64,000 nucleotides of DNA, from the NCBI GenBank assembly GCA_033675265.1, contig JAUJYZ010000032.1, positions 229,501 through 293,500 of the forward strand, given 5' to 3'. Positions 20,515-31,540 of this stretch are shown one piece after another. Within the stretch, counting starts at the first letter, position 1; each line of letters begins with the position of its first letter. A model generated the notes under the pieces. The model saw nothing but the letters and a program-made list of their open reading frames with translations, searched no databases and was not told the origin of the DNA. Made by a program: the position numbers and the translations under genes. This stretch comes from Actinostola sp. cb2023 (Eukaryota; Cnidaria; Anthozoa; Actiniaria; Actinostolidae).

Positions 20515-21610
20515 ACGACCGCCGTGTTGTCAGGCAAGGTAACCGGAACCTGTGGCCTTAAACGACCGCCGTGTTGTCAGGCAAGGTAACCGGAACCTGT
20601 GGTATAAACGACCGCCGTGTTGTCAGGCAAGGTAACCGGAACCTGTGGTATAAACGACCGCCGTGTTGTCAGGCAAGGTAACCGGAACCTGTGGTATAAA
20701 CGACCGCCGTGTTGTCAGGCAAGGTAACCGGAACCTGTGGTATAAACTTAAACGTGTTGTCAGGCAAGGTAGCCGGAACCTGTGGTATAAACGACCCCGT
20801 GTTGTCAGGCAAGGTAACCGGAACCTGTGGTATAAACGACCGCCGTGTTGTCAGGCAAGGTAACCGGAACCTGTGGTATAAACGACCGCCGTGTTGTCAG
20901 GCAAGGTAACCGAACCTGTGGTATAAACGACCGCCGTGTTGTCAGGCAAGGTAACCGGAACCTGTGGTATAAACGACCGCCGTGTTGTCAGGCAAGGTAA
21001 CCGGAACCTGTGGTATAAACGACCGCCGTGTTGTCAGGCAAGGTAGCCGGAACCTGTGGTAAACGACCGCCGTGTTGTCAGGCAAGGTAACCGGAACCTG
21101 TGGTATAAACGACCGCCGTGTTGTCAGGCAAGGTAAACCGGAACCTGTGGTATAAACGACCGCCGTGTTGTCAGGCAAGGTAACCGGAACCTGTGGTATA
21201 AACGACCGCCGTGTTGTCAGGCAAGGTAACCGGAACCTGTGGTATAAACGACCGCCGTGTTGTCAGGCAAGGTAGCCGGAACCTGTGGTATAAACGACCG
21301 CCGTGTTGTCAGGCAAGGTAGCCGGAACCTGTGGTAAGCGACCGCCGTGTTGTCAGGCAAGATAGCCGGAACCTGTGGTAAGCGACCGCCCGTGTTGTCA
21401 GGCAAGGTAGCCGGAACCTGTGGTAAGCGACCGCCCGTGTTATCAGGCAAGGTAGCCGGAACCTGTGGTAAGCGACCGCCCGTGTTATCAGGCAAAGTGG
21501 TCGGTCACAGAAAGTGGTCGCATTCTTGAAGTAATCATAAAAGTTTAGAACCTCTCGTTAGCGACCGCCAGTATTGTCAAGCAAAGTGGTCGGTTACAGG
21601 TGGCGTAAGA
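20515..21610. repeat. 46-bp minisatellite
   Basis: About 23 copies of a unit contain GACCGCCGTGTTGTCAGGCA, AGGTAACCGGAACCTG and TGGTATAAAC. The last four copies carry GCGACCGCCCG and AGGTAGCCGG variants. TTGTCAGGCAAGGTGGTCGC also occurs in the repeats at 28975 and 29290, so the unit comes from a dispersed sequence. Confidence 0.95.
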
Positions 21611-21764
21611 GATATTCATAAATGGAAACTAGCGAGTACACTAGTAGGGGCTGCATCGATGTATAATGATAAATTCAATGGAAACTCGAAACTCTTTTTC
21701 ATGGTGTTATATTCATAAGCTGTGTTTGTACTGACAGTTTTGTATAAATTCACACTTTTTTCAG

Positions 21765-21961
21765 CGGCGTTCGATCCTTGTCACCGTCACAAATCTAGAA
21801 TAGCAAGTACAGGCATTCATGCTCTCGCTGATGAAGACATTGAACACATCTTGAAACAAGAATCAGAGAACACTGTACACTGGAAAAATATTAAGATAGG
21901 AAATGGTATTCAATCGTGGCGGAGACAACCAACACAAACGGAATCAACACCACTCACTAAG
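21765..21961 (+). CDS. Receptor exon: START-like domain, N-terminal part
   Basis: The exon (phase 1 in, 0 out) encodes FDPCHRHKSRIASTGIHALA, then DEDIEHILKQESENTVHWKN and IKIGNGIQSWRRQPTQT. Helical N-terminus, a W about 45 residues in, and an 'IGNGIQSWRRQ' beta strand fit the beginning of a START domain (W.....kngv.vy.r). Acceptor TTTTTTCAG, donor AAG|GTGTGT. Confidence 0.65.
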
Positions 21962-21989
21962 GTGTGTGTTAGAGTTCTATGAGTTGGAA

Positions 21990-22858
21990 GTAGTTACGGT
22001 ACGGTACGTACCGTGTGGTGACCGTGCGGTGACCGTGCCGTGCGATGACCGTACCGTGACCGTACCGTACCGTGCGGTGACCGTACCGTGCGGTGACCGT
22101 ACCGTGCGGTGACCGTACCGTGCGGTGACCGTATTGTGCGGTGACCGTACCGTGCGGCGACCGTACCGTACCGTGACCGTACCGTACCGTGACCGTGCCG
22201 TGTGGTGACCGTACCGTGCGGTGACCGTGCCGTGCGATGACCGTACCGTGCGGTGACCGTGCCGTGCGGTGACCGTGCCGTGCGGTGACCGTGCCGTGCG
22301 GTGACCGTACCGTGCGGTGACCGTGCCGTGCGGTGACCGTGCCGTGCGGTGACCGTGCCGTGCGGTGACCGTACCGTGCGGTGACCGTACCGTGCGGTGA
22401 CCGTATTGTGCGGTGACCGTACCGTGCGGCGACCGTACCGTACAGTGACCGTACCGTGCGGTGACCGTACCGTGCGGTGACCGTACCGTGCGGTGACCGT
22501 ACCGTGCGGCGACCGTACCGTACAGTGACCGTACCGTGCGATGACCGTACCGTGTGGTGACCGTACCGTGCGGTGACCGTGCCGTGCGATGACCGTACCG
22601 TGCGGCGACCGTACCGTACAGTGACCGTACCGTGCGATGACCGTGCCGTGTGGTGACCGTACCGTGCGGTGACCGTGCCGTGCGATGACCGTACCGTGCG
22701 GTGACCGTGCCGTGCGGTGACCGTGCCGTGCGGTGACCGTACCGTGCGGTGACCGTACCGTGCGGTGACCGTACCGTGCGGTGACCGTACCGTGCGGTGA
22801 CCGTACCGTGCGGTGACCGTACCGTGCGATGACCGTGCCGTGCGGTGACCGTACCTTG
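21990..22858. repeat. 16-bp GACCGTACCGTGCGGT minisatellite
   Basis: More than 50 copies of GACCGTACCGTGCGGT with GTACC/GTGCC and GCGGT/GCGAT variants. The unit is internal sequence of the TAGAGTCGTTTTCG MITE family, whose remaining internal part follows at 22856-22945. The 298-codon open frame on the minus strand is an artefact. Confidence 0.95.
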
Positions 22859-22945
22859 TCTAAGCATTCTCATTGGTTGAGCAATGATGTTGCGCCCTGT
22901 GATTGGTTGAATATAATGTCTTTGATTCCGTACCGTGACCGGTCA
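22856..22945. mobile_element. Internal part of TAGAGTCGTTTTCG-family MITE
   Basis: TAAGCATTCTCATTGGTTGA and CTGTGATTGGTTGAATATAA match 19486-19540 and 43218-43272. Two ATTGG (inverse CCAAT) boxes are retained. Confidence 0.6.
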
Positions 22946-22990
22946 GGAACTAATTAGTTAGAATTAAAACTTATTCCTTGCCCTTTTCAG

Positions 22991-23027
22991 ACAACTTTTG
23001 TTATAGATGGAATACCATATAATGAAG
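22991..23027 (+). CDS. Receptor micro-exon: START-like domain
   Basis: A 37-bp exon (phase 0 in, 1 out) encodes TTFVIDGIPYNE. It has a strong acceptor (CCCTTTTCAG) and donor (G|GTAGGT). The sequence corresponds to the f...g.id.p...v segment before the WD motif in START domains. Confidence 0.6.
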
Positions 23028-23154
23028 GTAGGTCGATTGATTGGTTGATAATGAAAGGTAGATATTAAATGATTGATTGGATGGTGGACTAATGATGACT
23101 CATTGAATGATAGTGTGGCTTGAATGATCAATTGCGGTTTCAGTTAACTAACGG

Positions 23155-24060
23155 TAGATTGATTAATTGACTGATTGATTGATTGACTGATTGATTGATT
23201 GATTGACTGATTGATTGACTGATTGATTGACTGATTGATTAATTGACTGATTGACTGATTGATTAATTGACTGACTGATTGATTGATTGATTGACTGATT
23301 GACTGATTGATTGACTCTGACTGACTGATTAACTGATTGATTGACTGACTGACTGACTGATTGAATGATTGACTCTGACTGACTGATTAACTGATTGACT
23401 GACTGATTGATTGATTGATTGACTCTGACTGACTGATTAACTGATTGATAGATTAACTGATTGATTGATTGACTGACTGATTGACTGATTGATTGACTGA
23501 TTGACTGATTGATTAATTGACTGATTGACTGATTGATTAATTGACTGACTGATTGATTGATTGATTGACTGATTGATTGACTCTGACTGACTGATTAACT
23601 GATTGATTGACTGACTGACTGATTGATTGAATGATTGATTGATTGACTGACGGATTGACTGACTGATTGATTGACTGATTGATTGACTGACCGATTGATT
23701 GACTGATTGATTAACTGATTGACTGACTGACTGATTGATTGATTGATTGACTCTGACTGACTGATTAACTGATTGATAGATTAACTGATTGATTGATTGA
23801 TTGACTGACTGATTGACTGACTGATTGATTGACTGATTGATTGACTGACTGATTGATTGACTGACCGATTGATTGACTGATTGATTAACTGATTGACTGA
23901 CTGACTGATTGATTGAGCGATTGACTCTGACTGACTGATTAACTGATTGACCGATTGCTGATTGATTGATTGATTTCCTGACTGATTGACTGAAAAAATA
24001 GCTTTAGCTATAATGGGACTGTTCTTTGAATGACCGATTGAATGACTGATTGACAAACCC
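23155..24060. repeat. GATT/GACT tetranucleotide satellite
   Basis: TGATTGAC-type repeats run for about 900 bp, with longer-range blocks such as TGACTCTGACTGACTGATTA repeated several times, indicating higher-order duplication. Confidence 0.95.
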
Positions 24061-24493
24061 TTAGTAGTTTTCGTGCTGGCTGTAAACGATTTTTTAACTA
24101 GTTCACTAAATACACGGCACTCCTGAAAAGCAGGTTATTTTGTTTATTTATAGTATTAGTTTTTACTATTTTTATATATAATAATTATAGAAAGATAGCT
24201 TTAGTATATAGATATTTACAATGGCCTCCCAAACGTAAAATCCTGATGGCACAAACCCTTAGTAGTTTTCGTATTATTGGCTGAAACGATTTTTTGACTG
24301 AGTTGACTGACTAAATTGATTGACTCCTGAAAGCAGGTTATTGACTTATTATTTTATGATTGATTACTGATGGATTTTTACTGATTTTGATTATGATTGA
24401 CTGACTAGATAGATAGAGTGTTCTACCTATTATATCCATTTATTTTTCATTAATTTATCATATTTATTCCATCTATTCATTTCATGATATTAG

Positions 24494-24591
24494 CGGTACG
24501 ATTATTCACTGATTGGAATTTACAAGTGCGATGGGATCAAACGTTCAAGACGGTCATCGTGGTAGATGAAGATATAGACACAAATGTACTG
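24494..24591 (+). CDS. Receptor exon: START-like domain, WD segment
   Basis: The exon (phase 1 in, 0 out) encodes VRLFTDWNLQVRWDQTFKTV and IVVDEDIDTNVL. V..lf.d..l..rWD..f..v.v.e.id.n matches the most conserved part of START domains. A decayed duplicate of the exon with its splice sites lies at 24749-24918. Confidence 0.78.
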
Positions 24592-24748
24592 GTAAGTATT
24601 GATTGACTGACTTGTAAATCTTACAGTACAAATACGAGTACAAATACGAGTACATGATGGATTTATTACACGTTTTGAATTCGGACACGACAATTTTGCG
24701 CGCGCGATCAGATAGTTTCTGTTTTACCTATTCATCCATCCATTTATT

Positions 24749-24918
24749 TGTTCATTAATGCGTGTATTCATTTATTATTCCATCTATTCATTTCATGATA
24801 TTAGCGGTTCGATTATTCACTGATTGGAATTTACGAGTGCGATGGGATCAAACGTTCAAAAGACGGGTCGACTCGTAAAAAGATGAAGATATTACACAAC
24901 TTCCCGTGTAATTGGTAA
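24749..24918 (+). pseudogene. Decayed duplicate of the START WD exon
   Basis: The segment repeats the intron end (CCATCTATTCATTTCATGAT, ATTAG), the exon start (GATTATTCACTGATTGG) and the donor TTGGTAAGTATT. A short insertion after ACGTTCAA shifts the frame and TAA stops follow. It is an exon duplication in tandem, 304 bp downstream of the functional copy. Confidence 0.85.
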
Positions 24919-25258
24919 GTATTAACCTTGAAACAGAGCTACACCCTACAATGCCATTACAGTTTTACATGACTTTTATATTTATTCACCGAAGATGAAG
25001 TGATTATTGGTGAATATTTACCGAGACGAAGTCATTATAGTCTTGAAGATCAGAGAGAAAAAGACGAAATTCAGGACAACTAGAAACGTTTCATTTTTTT
25101 ACTTCCACTTAATCTGGTTTGTTCAAAAGCGAACCTCATCATCACCGCTCGAGAGCCTCATAATCACTGGACGGTTGACCAATCAGAGCGCGCGAAACTC
25201 TGTATTCAAGTCTAAAATTATACTAAAGAGCGTTTTTTTTTTTGTTATCCTCTACTAG

Positions 25259-25411
25259 TTATCTTAAAATGCCGCTCCTGTATCGTCCATGGGAGATCGT
25301 TCTCTCTACTATGCACCGTGCTTTCAGCTCACCAGATCCTCATCACGTGATCCTGTGGTGCAGCACGGAGCATAGCAGTGTATCAGAGTCAGAGAAGTCA
25401 ACATTAGGAAG
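25259..25411 (+). CDS. Receptor exon: START-like domain, middle
   Basis: The exon encodes YLKMPLLYRPWEIVLSTMHR, AFSSPDPHHVILWCSTEHSS and VSESEKSTLGR, the y.k.P...Rp.e.vl, vi...StehSs..  pattern of START domains. Its end is phase 2 and joins the next exon exactly (AG|A). At its start the acceptor TACTAG at 25258 leaves one extra T relative to the phase-0 donor at 24591, so there is a one-base discrepancy. An indel or an unseen small exon would explain it. Confidence 0.65.
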
Positions 25412-25544
25412 GTGAGAACTTTCTGAGTACTAACCTCCTTTGCAGGGGAGGGGTTAGGGAGGATCGACACTATAAACGCTAGCCATGTCTTTCCTTTGTT
25501 CTCTTTCACTCACACTCTCCTTCACCTATCCCTCAGCCATCTCC

Positions 25545-25870
25545 ATTCTTTGTCCTTCGTTCCTTCCCATCCTTCTGTCCCTCGTTCCTTCCATCCTCCT
25601 GTCCCTCGTTCCTTCCATCCTTCTGTCCCTCGTTCCTTCCATCCTTCTGTCCGTCGTTCCTTCCATCCTCCTGTCCCTCGTTCCTTCCATCCTTCTGTCC
25701 GTCGTTCCTTCCATCCTTCTGTCCGTCGTTCCTTCCATCCTTCTGTCCGTCGTTCCTTCCATCCTTCTGTCCTTCGTTCCTTCCATCCTTCTGTCCCTTC
25801 CATCCTCCTGTCCCTCGTTCCTTCCTCTCTCATTTTCCTCTATTCCTTCCTTCCTTCCTTCCTGCCATTC
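25545..25870. repeat. 24-bp pyrimidine minisatellite
   Basis: About 12 copies of TTCCTTCCATCCTTCTGTCC plus CTCG/GTCG, all pyrimidine-rich on the plus strand, ending in CTTCCTTCCTTCC. Such mirror-like purine/pyrimidine DNA can adopt triplex structure. Confidence 0.95.
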
Positions 25871-25932
25871 ATCCGTCTTTCCAATCTTTGATATTCATGT
25901 CCTCTGAAGCTTTATCTTGCTTAATCTACTAG

Positions 25933-26129
25933 AGTACACGTACGACTATCAGGAATGGTAATCAGACCAGTTGGTGATGGTAGTACATCATGTAAAGCAA
26001 CCCTTCTAACACGAATGAGAGTCCAGTCTGGTACACCAAGACCTATTAAAAATACTTATCTCAACGGTAACCCTACACAGTGGCTTAAACAACTAAATGA
26101 ATATTACATGGAACACGGCATTAGTGAAC
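25933..26129 (+). CDS. Receptor exon: START-like domain, C-terminal helix
   Basis: The exon (phase 2 in, 1 out) encodes VHVRLSGMVIRPVGDGSTSC, KATLLTRMRVQSGTPRPIKN and NPTQWLKQLNEYYMEHGISE. It corresponds to the g.vi.P.g..sc..t....v...G.ip..l.n.......wl..L..y end of a START domain. Donor GAAC|GTAAGG joins in phase with the Ser/Thr exon at 33042. If the donor is not used, the frame runs to a stop at 26191, which would make this a terminal exon of a separate gene. Confidence 0.75.
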
Positions 26130-26199
26130 GTAAGGAAAATGGAATCGATGAGGTATTTGAAACAGAGCGATTACTGGTTGATAATCAATGAGCAGATAA

Positions 26200-26345
26200 G
26201 TATCCGATGTTTGCGCGAAGCTTTATTGATTAGTGGAACATGGCATAAGTGACCAGAAGGAAAATGAAACTGACGATTATGTATAAGACCGAACAGTTAT
26301 TGATTGAATGGCAATCAATGAGCATACGCAACCGATCTTTGCACG
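26200..26345 (+). pseudogene. Decayed duplicate of the START exon end
   Basis: GGAACATGGCATAAGTGACC and AAGGAAAATGAAACTGA repeat 26110-26145 (GGAACACGGCATTAGTGAAC), and CAATCAATGAGCA recurs further on. The copy has a stop in the equivalent frame. Confidence 0.6.
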
Positions 26346-27235
26346 ATCCATGATTTTCTCGAGTCGATTGCACGAAGAATGAACGGCAAGAAACTGGACT
26401 GGGAAAATTTGATACCGAACAATTGTCGATTTTTGGTATCAAGAATTACTCGTGTTGCTCTTCACCTTGGAACAAGATCTCAGTGCATCAGAAGAATGTG
26501 GTTCAAATTTTGAAAACCGAATGAATATTGATTAACATTGATCAAGTGTACAACATTCCCAGAGCTCCTCGGTTTCGGTCCCCGAAAGGAGCTCTGGGAA
26601 CGAGAATGAGCGTACAATTGACACGGGTGAAAAACATACTGCGCATGCTCGGTAAATGGCGGGAAAATGGCAACGCGCGTCGCATTCCCGAAACAAAATA
26701 TTTACATTTTGGCGGGAAAACTAAATTCACAAAACATATTGTTATTAATGAAAACTTATTGCTCAACTTTTCACGTTTACTTGGTTTTGTTATTATCTAT
26801 GTCTGATAAATTTATATGAGAGAAATTAGATTTATATGCTTGGCCAAGAGAATATGAAGTGTTAGCTCATATTCTCTTGGTTTGGCTCAAAACTCAAGAT
26901 ATTTTGGATCGTCTCTTTCTCGTGCAAATTCGTTTTCTTTTTCAGTTGACGCATGTGCAGTACATTTTTCATCCATGTCCGCACACAATAGACCTTTCTT
27001 TCATTTCTATTCCTATTACTGAATTTGCCACCCACATGAAATAAAGTATATGTATGTATGTATTTCCCACATTCGTTTCGATAACTGGAGTACACAAAAT
27101 ACAGTCAATGTATCGAAATGTCTACTGACCCCAGTCTCAACCTGGTGCTAGTGTTCGTGGGAATAGGGACAGAATGCAGAAAAGGTCTATTGCATCATAG
27201 TTAGGCAGAGTGATTCTACTAAACTCGTGAAATAG

Positions 27236-27630
27236 ATACACCTGTTTTCAGAAACGTAAATAGTAAATAGAACTGTATTTGCCAAGTTTCTGCTATCACA
27301 GACAAATGGTGATTTTTTTTTTTTTTACATTTTACTATTTCAAATAGGACAAGGTTTCTGAAAACAGGGGTGCTTACCATTTACTCGGAAAAACCGGAAA
27401 TTCCGGTTGGAAAAACAAATGGTATGTGTCATTCCGATCGGAAAGAGTCGGAAAACTCGGTCTAGCGATTGAGGTAATCCACTTTTCCAGCTCTTTTCTT
27501 TTTTTTCCGTAGACGCGTGTACCATTAGACCGAGTTTGCCGGAATTTTCCGGTCGGAATGACACATACCTTTTTTTTTCAAGCCGGAATTTCCGGTTTTT
27601 CCGAGTAAATGGTAAGCACCCCAGGTGTAT
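27236..27630. mobile_element. ATACACC-family MITE with nested insertion
   Basis: Termini ATACACCTGTTTTCAGAAAC and inverse are recognisable, but the right terminus is split between GTTTCTGAAAACAG and CAGGTGTAT by the element at 27368-27621. Confidence 0.85.
27368..27621. mobile_element. MITE with GGGTGCTTACC termini, copy 2
   Basis: Same terminal repeats as 19985-20218. It is inserted in the terminal repeat of the outer MITE, with CAG on both sides (27365-27367 and 27622-27624). Confidence 0.85.
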
Positions 27631-28200
27631 TAGTCTAGTATACATTGGTACACTTTTTAAAGTGATATTTTGTGTTCACTTGACTATTACACATCAGTGT
27701 TAAATAAAACCACCCTAAAATATTAGATCGTCTACGTGAAACTTATCCAAAAATGTAAAAATAATTATAATATTCCCGGTCTGCGGCAAATGTTGCATGA
27801 AGACTGGGTTCGAGTGTTTTGATTGGCTGAATCAGTTACAGGTTTTTCGAGGTGTGTTTGCCCTCATGAAAGACTAGTGGAAATATCACTTGAATGAAAT
27901 ATCACTTGAATGGAATGGATTATATATAAATGGTCTCTTGTTATACAGTTTTAAATTGGAGATAATAATGTTATCTCAATGGTTATAGCACTAGTACCCA
28001 GTCTTCCAATGTATATCGATATCTCGTAGCCTCAGACGTTCGGCTCGAATTCCAATTTTCTGAGAACTAATTACGTTCAATTTATCCGGCATAGGACTTA
28101 TACACATTCACTTACTATTATTATTAATATTTTCTAAATTTTTCTATACAATATCATGCATTATTATATAGCTCAGATACTACGCGCACTCTTATTGGTC

Positions 28201-28566
28201 AATGAGGGTTTATCATGTAATTTAAAAACTCATAGGACAAAAATATTTTTATCATAGCTGGAAAGAGCTCGTTGAAATTAGTAAAAATGTGAAATCGCTT
28301 CACAAATTGCGAAGATATGAATTTTCAAAAATCGAAATTTTATATGAAAACCTTTGGAAATTTACGCTGGTAGTGGTAGGCAACTCTTGCCTCCAACAAA
28401 GGTTTTCATACAAAATTTCGATTTTTGAAAATTCATATCTTCGCAATTTGTGAAGCGATCTTTTCCAAACTTCACATTTTTACTAATTTCAACGAGCTCT
28501 TTCCAGCTATGATTTTTTTGTCCTATGTCTCCTATAAGTTTTGAAATTACGTGATAAACCCTCATT
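28201..28566. mobile_element. Long foldback element
   Basis: Outer arms AATGAGGGTTTATCATGTAA and inverse, and inner arms of about 120 bp (ATGAATTTTCAAAAATCGAA; CATAGCTGGAAAGAGCTCG) form a near-perfect hairpin of some 365 bp with a short loop around 28365-28390. Confidence 0.85.
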
Positions 28567-28695
28567 AGCGGGCCGTAACTTCCCGTACGGACCTCGCGCT
28601 CGGTTAATAAAAGGTATTTACAGATAATACAACATTATAATGAATAATTTATACGACATTTATATAATATATTTACAAGTCCATCAAATGTTTTA

Positions 28696-28848
28696 TAGAG
28701 TCGTTTTCTCGTATGAGTGGGAAAGTGACCGCGCCTTGCCGTATTGAGAGAGTTTGATTGGATTAGATGCATCTGCACGCTTTGTGATTGGTTTAGAAAG
28801 GAAGCCATTTGAGTGTCACGGTACCACAGGGTTCCCACTCGTGTGACT
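28696..28848. mobile_element. TAGAGTCGTTTTCG-family MITE
   Basis: Left terminus TAGAGTCGTTTTCTCGTATG and degraded right terminus TTCCCACTCGTGTGACTTA. Internal TGTGATTGGTTTAGAAAGG and GCCATTTGAGTGTCACGGT match the copy at 41841 in inverse. Confidence 0.75.
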
Positions 28849-28879
28849 TAATGTAGAAGTTAATTTAGAATGAAAGCTT

Positions 28880-29440
28880 TCAATTGCGTGACTCGCTTCG
28901 AGAAACACGAAGATGAATCTCCCATTCGTTTGATAGACGTAATGCAGTCAGACCTCATGTTTGCGCCCACTATTGTTGTCAGGCAAGGTGGTCGCACACG
29001 GGAGATGGTCGCTTACAAGACCAAGTAATGATGAAAGTTATTATACTGAGACTCGCTTCGAGAAACTCGAAGATGAATCTCAGGATTCGTATGATAGACA
29101 TAATGCAGTCAGACCTCATGTTTGCACCCACTATTGTTGTCAGGCAATCTCACACGGGAGATGGTCGCTTACAAGACCAAGTAATGATGAAAGTTATTAT
29201 ACTGAGACTCGCTTCGATCGAAGATGAATCTCAGGATTCGTATGATAGTCGTAATGCAGTCAGACCTCATGTTTGCACCCACTATTGTTGTCAGGCAAGG
29301 TGGTCGCACACGGGAGATGGTCGCTTACAAGACCAAGTAATGATGAAAGTTATTATACTGAGACTCGCTTCGAGAAACTCGAAGATGAATCTCAGGATTC
29401 GTATGATAGTCGTAATGCAGTCAGGCCTCACGTTTGCGAC
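28880..29440. repeat. 158-bp tandem repeat
   Basis: About 3.5 copies contain GAGACTCGCTTCGAGAAACT, GTATGATAGTCGTAATGCAG, TCAGACCTCATGTTTGCACC and GGGAGATGGTCGCTTACAAG. One frame stays open in the last copy (FEKLEDESQDSYDSRNAV, then RPHVCDQATRSIETNNESVG), so the last copy could be an exon, but splice phases do not fit cleanly. Confidence 0.85.
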
Positions 29441-29499
29441 CAGGCTACAAGAAGTATTGAGACGAATAATGAAAGTGTTGGAATGGGAAATGTGGTAAA

Positions 29500-31290
29500 A
29501 ATATTTGTAGAATGCGGTCGCTTGCGAGAGGTTCAGTCGTTCGTATAGCCATATCGATCAGTTTTTCCTTTCATATTTCAATGGAGTCTGACACATTTTG
29601 TGTTGTAACTGTATTTAAAATTTGCAAAACTAATAATACAAAGCACTAAAGTGTTTGAAATAAAACAGAGAGGTTGTTTAAGACATACATGTTCACAATT
29701 GCTTGTAATATAGACATGTTGGAAATACGCACTTGTAAACCGGCCCTGGGTACCAGAGGGGGCAATACACACTTGATTGAGAAATAAAAAATAAAAAAAA
29801 TAATAATAATAAATAATAAAAATTTAAAAATAAAAAATAAATAAAAATTAAATAAATAAATAAGGGGGAAAAGTGTCGCTTATGAGAGGTGGATGCTTAC
29901 AGGAAGTGTTCGCTCACAGAATTCATAATTCAGAAAATTGAAATCTACAGAGATGAATGACGTCATAGGTTAATTATAATAGAAAAAAAAACAATAAAAA
30001 TAATAAAAAAAGTTTCATTAAGACTTCGCAGCATTCACCTGTCCTGTGCTCGCTCTCTCGCATATATTAACCCAACACTTAAGAGTGCTTAAGGATCCTG
30101 AATTTCACAATTGCATCATACAATTAACCAAGGCAGAGAAAATGTGAAAGATAAAGGATTAAAGCTAAGTGACAATATTTCGAGATTTCAAGGCGGAAAT
30201 ACGATCTTCGAGAAAACAGATTGTCATCATTTAACGTATTTCCTTGGAGTTAAGCACCAAACAATTAATTATTTAAACCTATGTTGGTTAAATTTCCATA
30301 ACGCTATTTGCGCAGGTCGTCTTGCTTTGAATATTCAAGTAGTTCTCTCTTCAGAACGGAAATTTAACTTTGGAAAAATACTTCAAATTTGGAGGAAAAG
30401 TTCGTCGCAATCGTGTATGAAAACACCATGTTTCTACGTGTGGTTTTCATAATCCAGGTATGTTGTTTTTCTGTTGACTTTTGAGTTGTCGTTCTTTTAT
30501 TTTGATGTCCAGTGTTAGACATTATCTTTCTCCTATTTACACATCTTGCTAAGGACTGACACTAGTTTTTTTTGGTTATAGGTTTTCTGTGCTTTTTCAC
30601 AGACGTTTGGTAAGACGAAGTTATTTTTAATGTGATATATTTTAAAGTTTGTTATCACACGCAAAGTTTTGGATCTGCGCACGAAATCGGTTTGCACCCG
30701 AAAAACTTCCAATTCTCGCTTTAGGATAGTTATAATAAAAATATTTAAAAAAATAATAATATAGTTCCCAAAATTCTAAATTCGCCAAATTTTTAAAGCT
30801 CCATACTTCTTGACTGAGACTATTGTGTATTAAAATAGCTGTTATTTGTGTTTCGTTGTGTATTTTTCAGGCGAATAATATTCAAAGTAGCACATTTGGG
30901 TTGATAATAATAGTCGGTGTGCGACTGAACAAAAAAAGCAATTAAACATTCCTTTTTTCACACTTTTTTCTTCTCTTTTGGTACCGTAGTCCAGACAGTT
31001 ATATCAAGTCGTTGATTTAGTCCGAAAAATAGCTAGAGACAGAATGTATTGTAAACAATTTTAACGATAAACGCAGTCAGTGTACTGTCAATGCAAATGT
31101 CATAAAGCGTTTTTTTTTTTAAACAGTGTCGCAACATTTCCACATTTTTCCAATACATTTCGAAACTTGGACGATACGGCAAACATGGTTGGTTTCTAGA
31201 AGAGAGGATCAAAACAGGAAGCTTCTGAGTATTATTAGAACTAGGACTACTTAATAATATACTTCTCTGAGGCGGTGGAAATTAAAGTAG
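29500..31290. other. Intronic DNA without recognised features
   Basis: AT-rich sequence with AATAAA-like runs at 29785-29870. A 113-codon open frame at 30111-30452 has no recognised domain. I see nothing assignable. Confidence 0.4.
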
Positions 31291-31299
31291 GGCTACAAT

Positions 31300-31540
31300 A
31301 TGAATTTAAGCACACGTATATTATTTTTATTTTTATGTAAAGTTAAAATAACGGAAGATTTTGCGTGATAAAATCGGACACAGGAAAAAATACTGAATTT
31401 CATTTGTATTAATTTAAGCACGTGTATTTATTTATTATTATTATTTTATTTATTTTTATGTAAGTTGAAATAACGGAAGATTAAATTGCGTGATAAAATC
31501 GGACACAGGAAAAATACTGAATTTCATTTGAAAAATATAC
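31300..31540. repeat. Two-copy tandem duplication
   Basis: AATAACGGAAGATTTTGCGT, GATAAAATCGGACACAGG and ATACTGAATTTCATTTG occur twice, about 125 bp apart. Confidence 0.85.

Noticed and set aside
20515..21610. CRISPR-like array
   Set aside because: Units are contiguous with no unique spacers, and the DNA is animal; it is a minisatellite.
21977..22873. 298-codon minus-strand frame with a 16-residue repeat
   Set aside because: The 16-bp unit lacks stops in this frame, so it stays open by composition; the unit derives from a MITE.
30111..30452. 113-codon plus-strand frame
   Set aside because: No domain, no suitable splice sites in receptor phase, and AT-rich composition; not supported as a gene.
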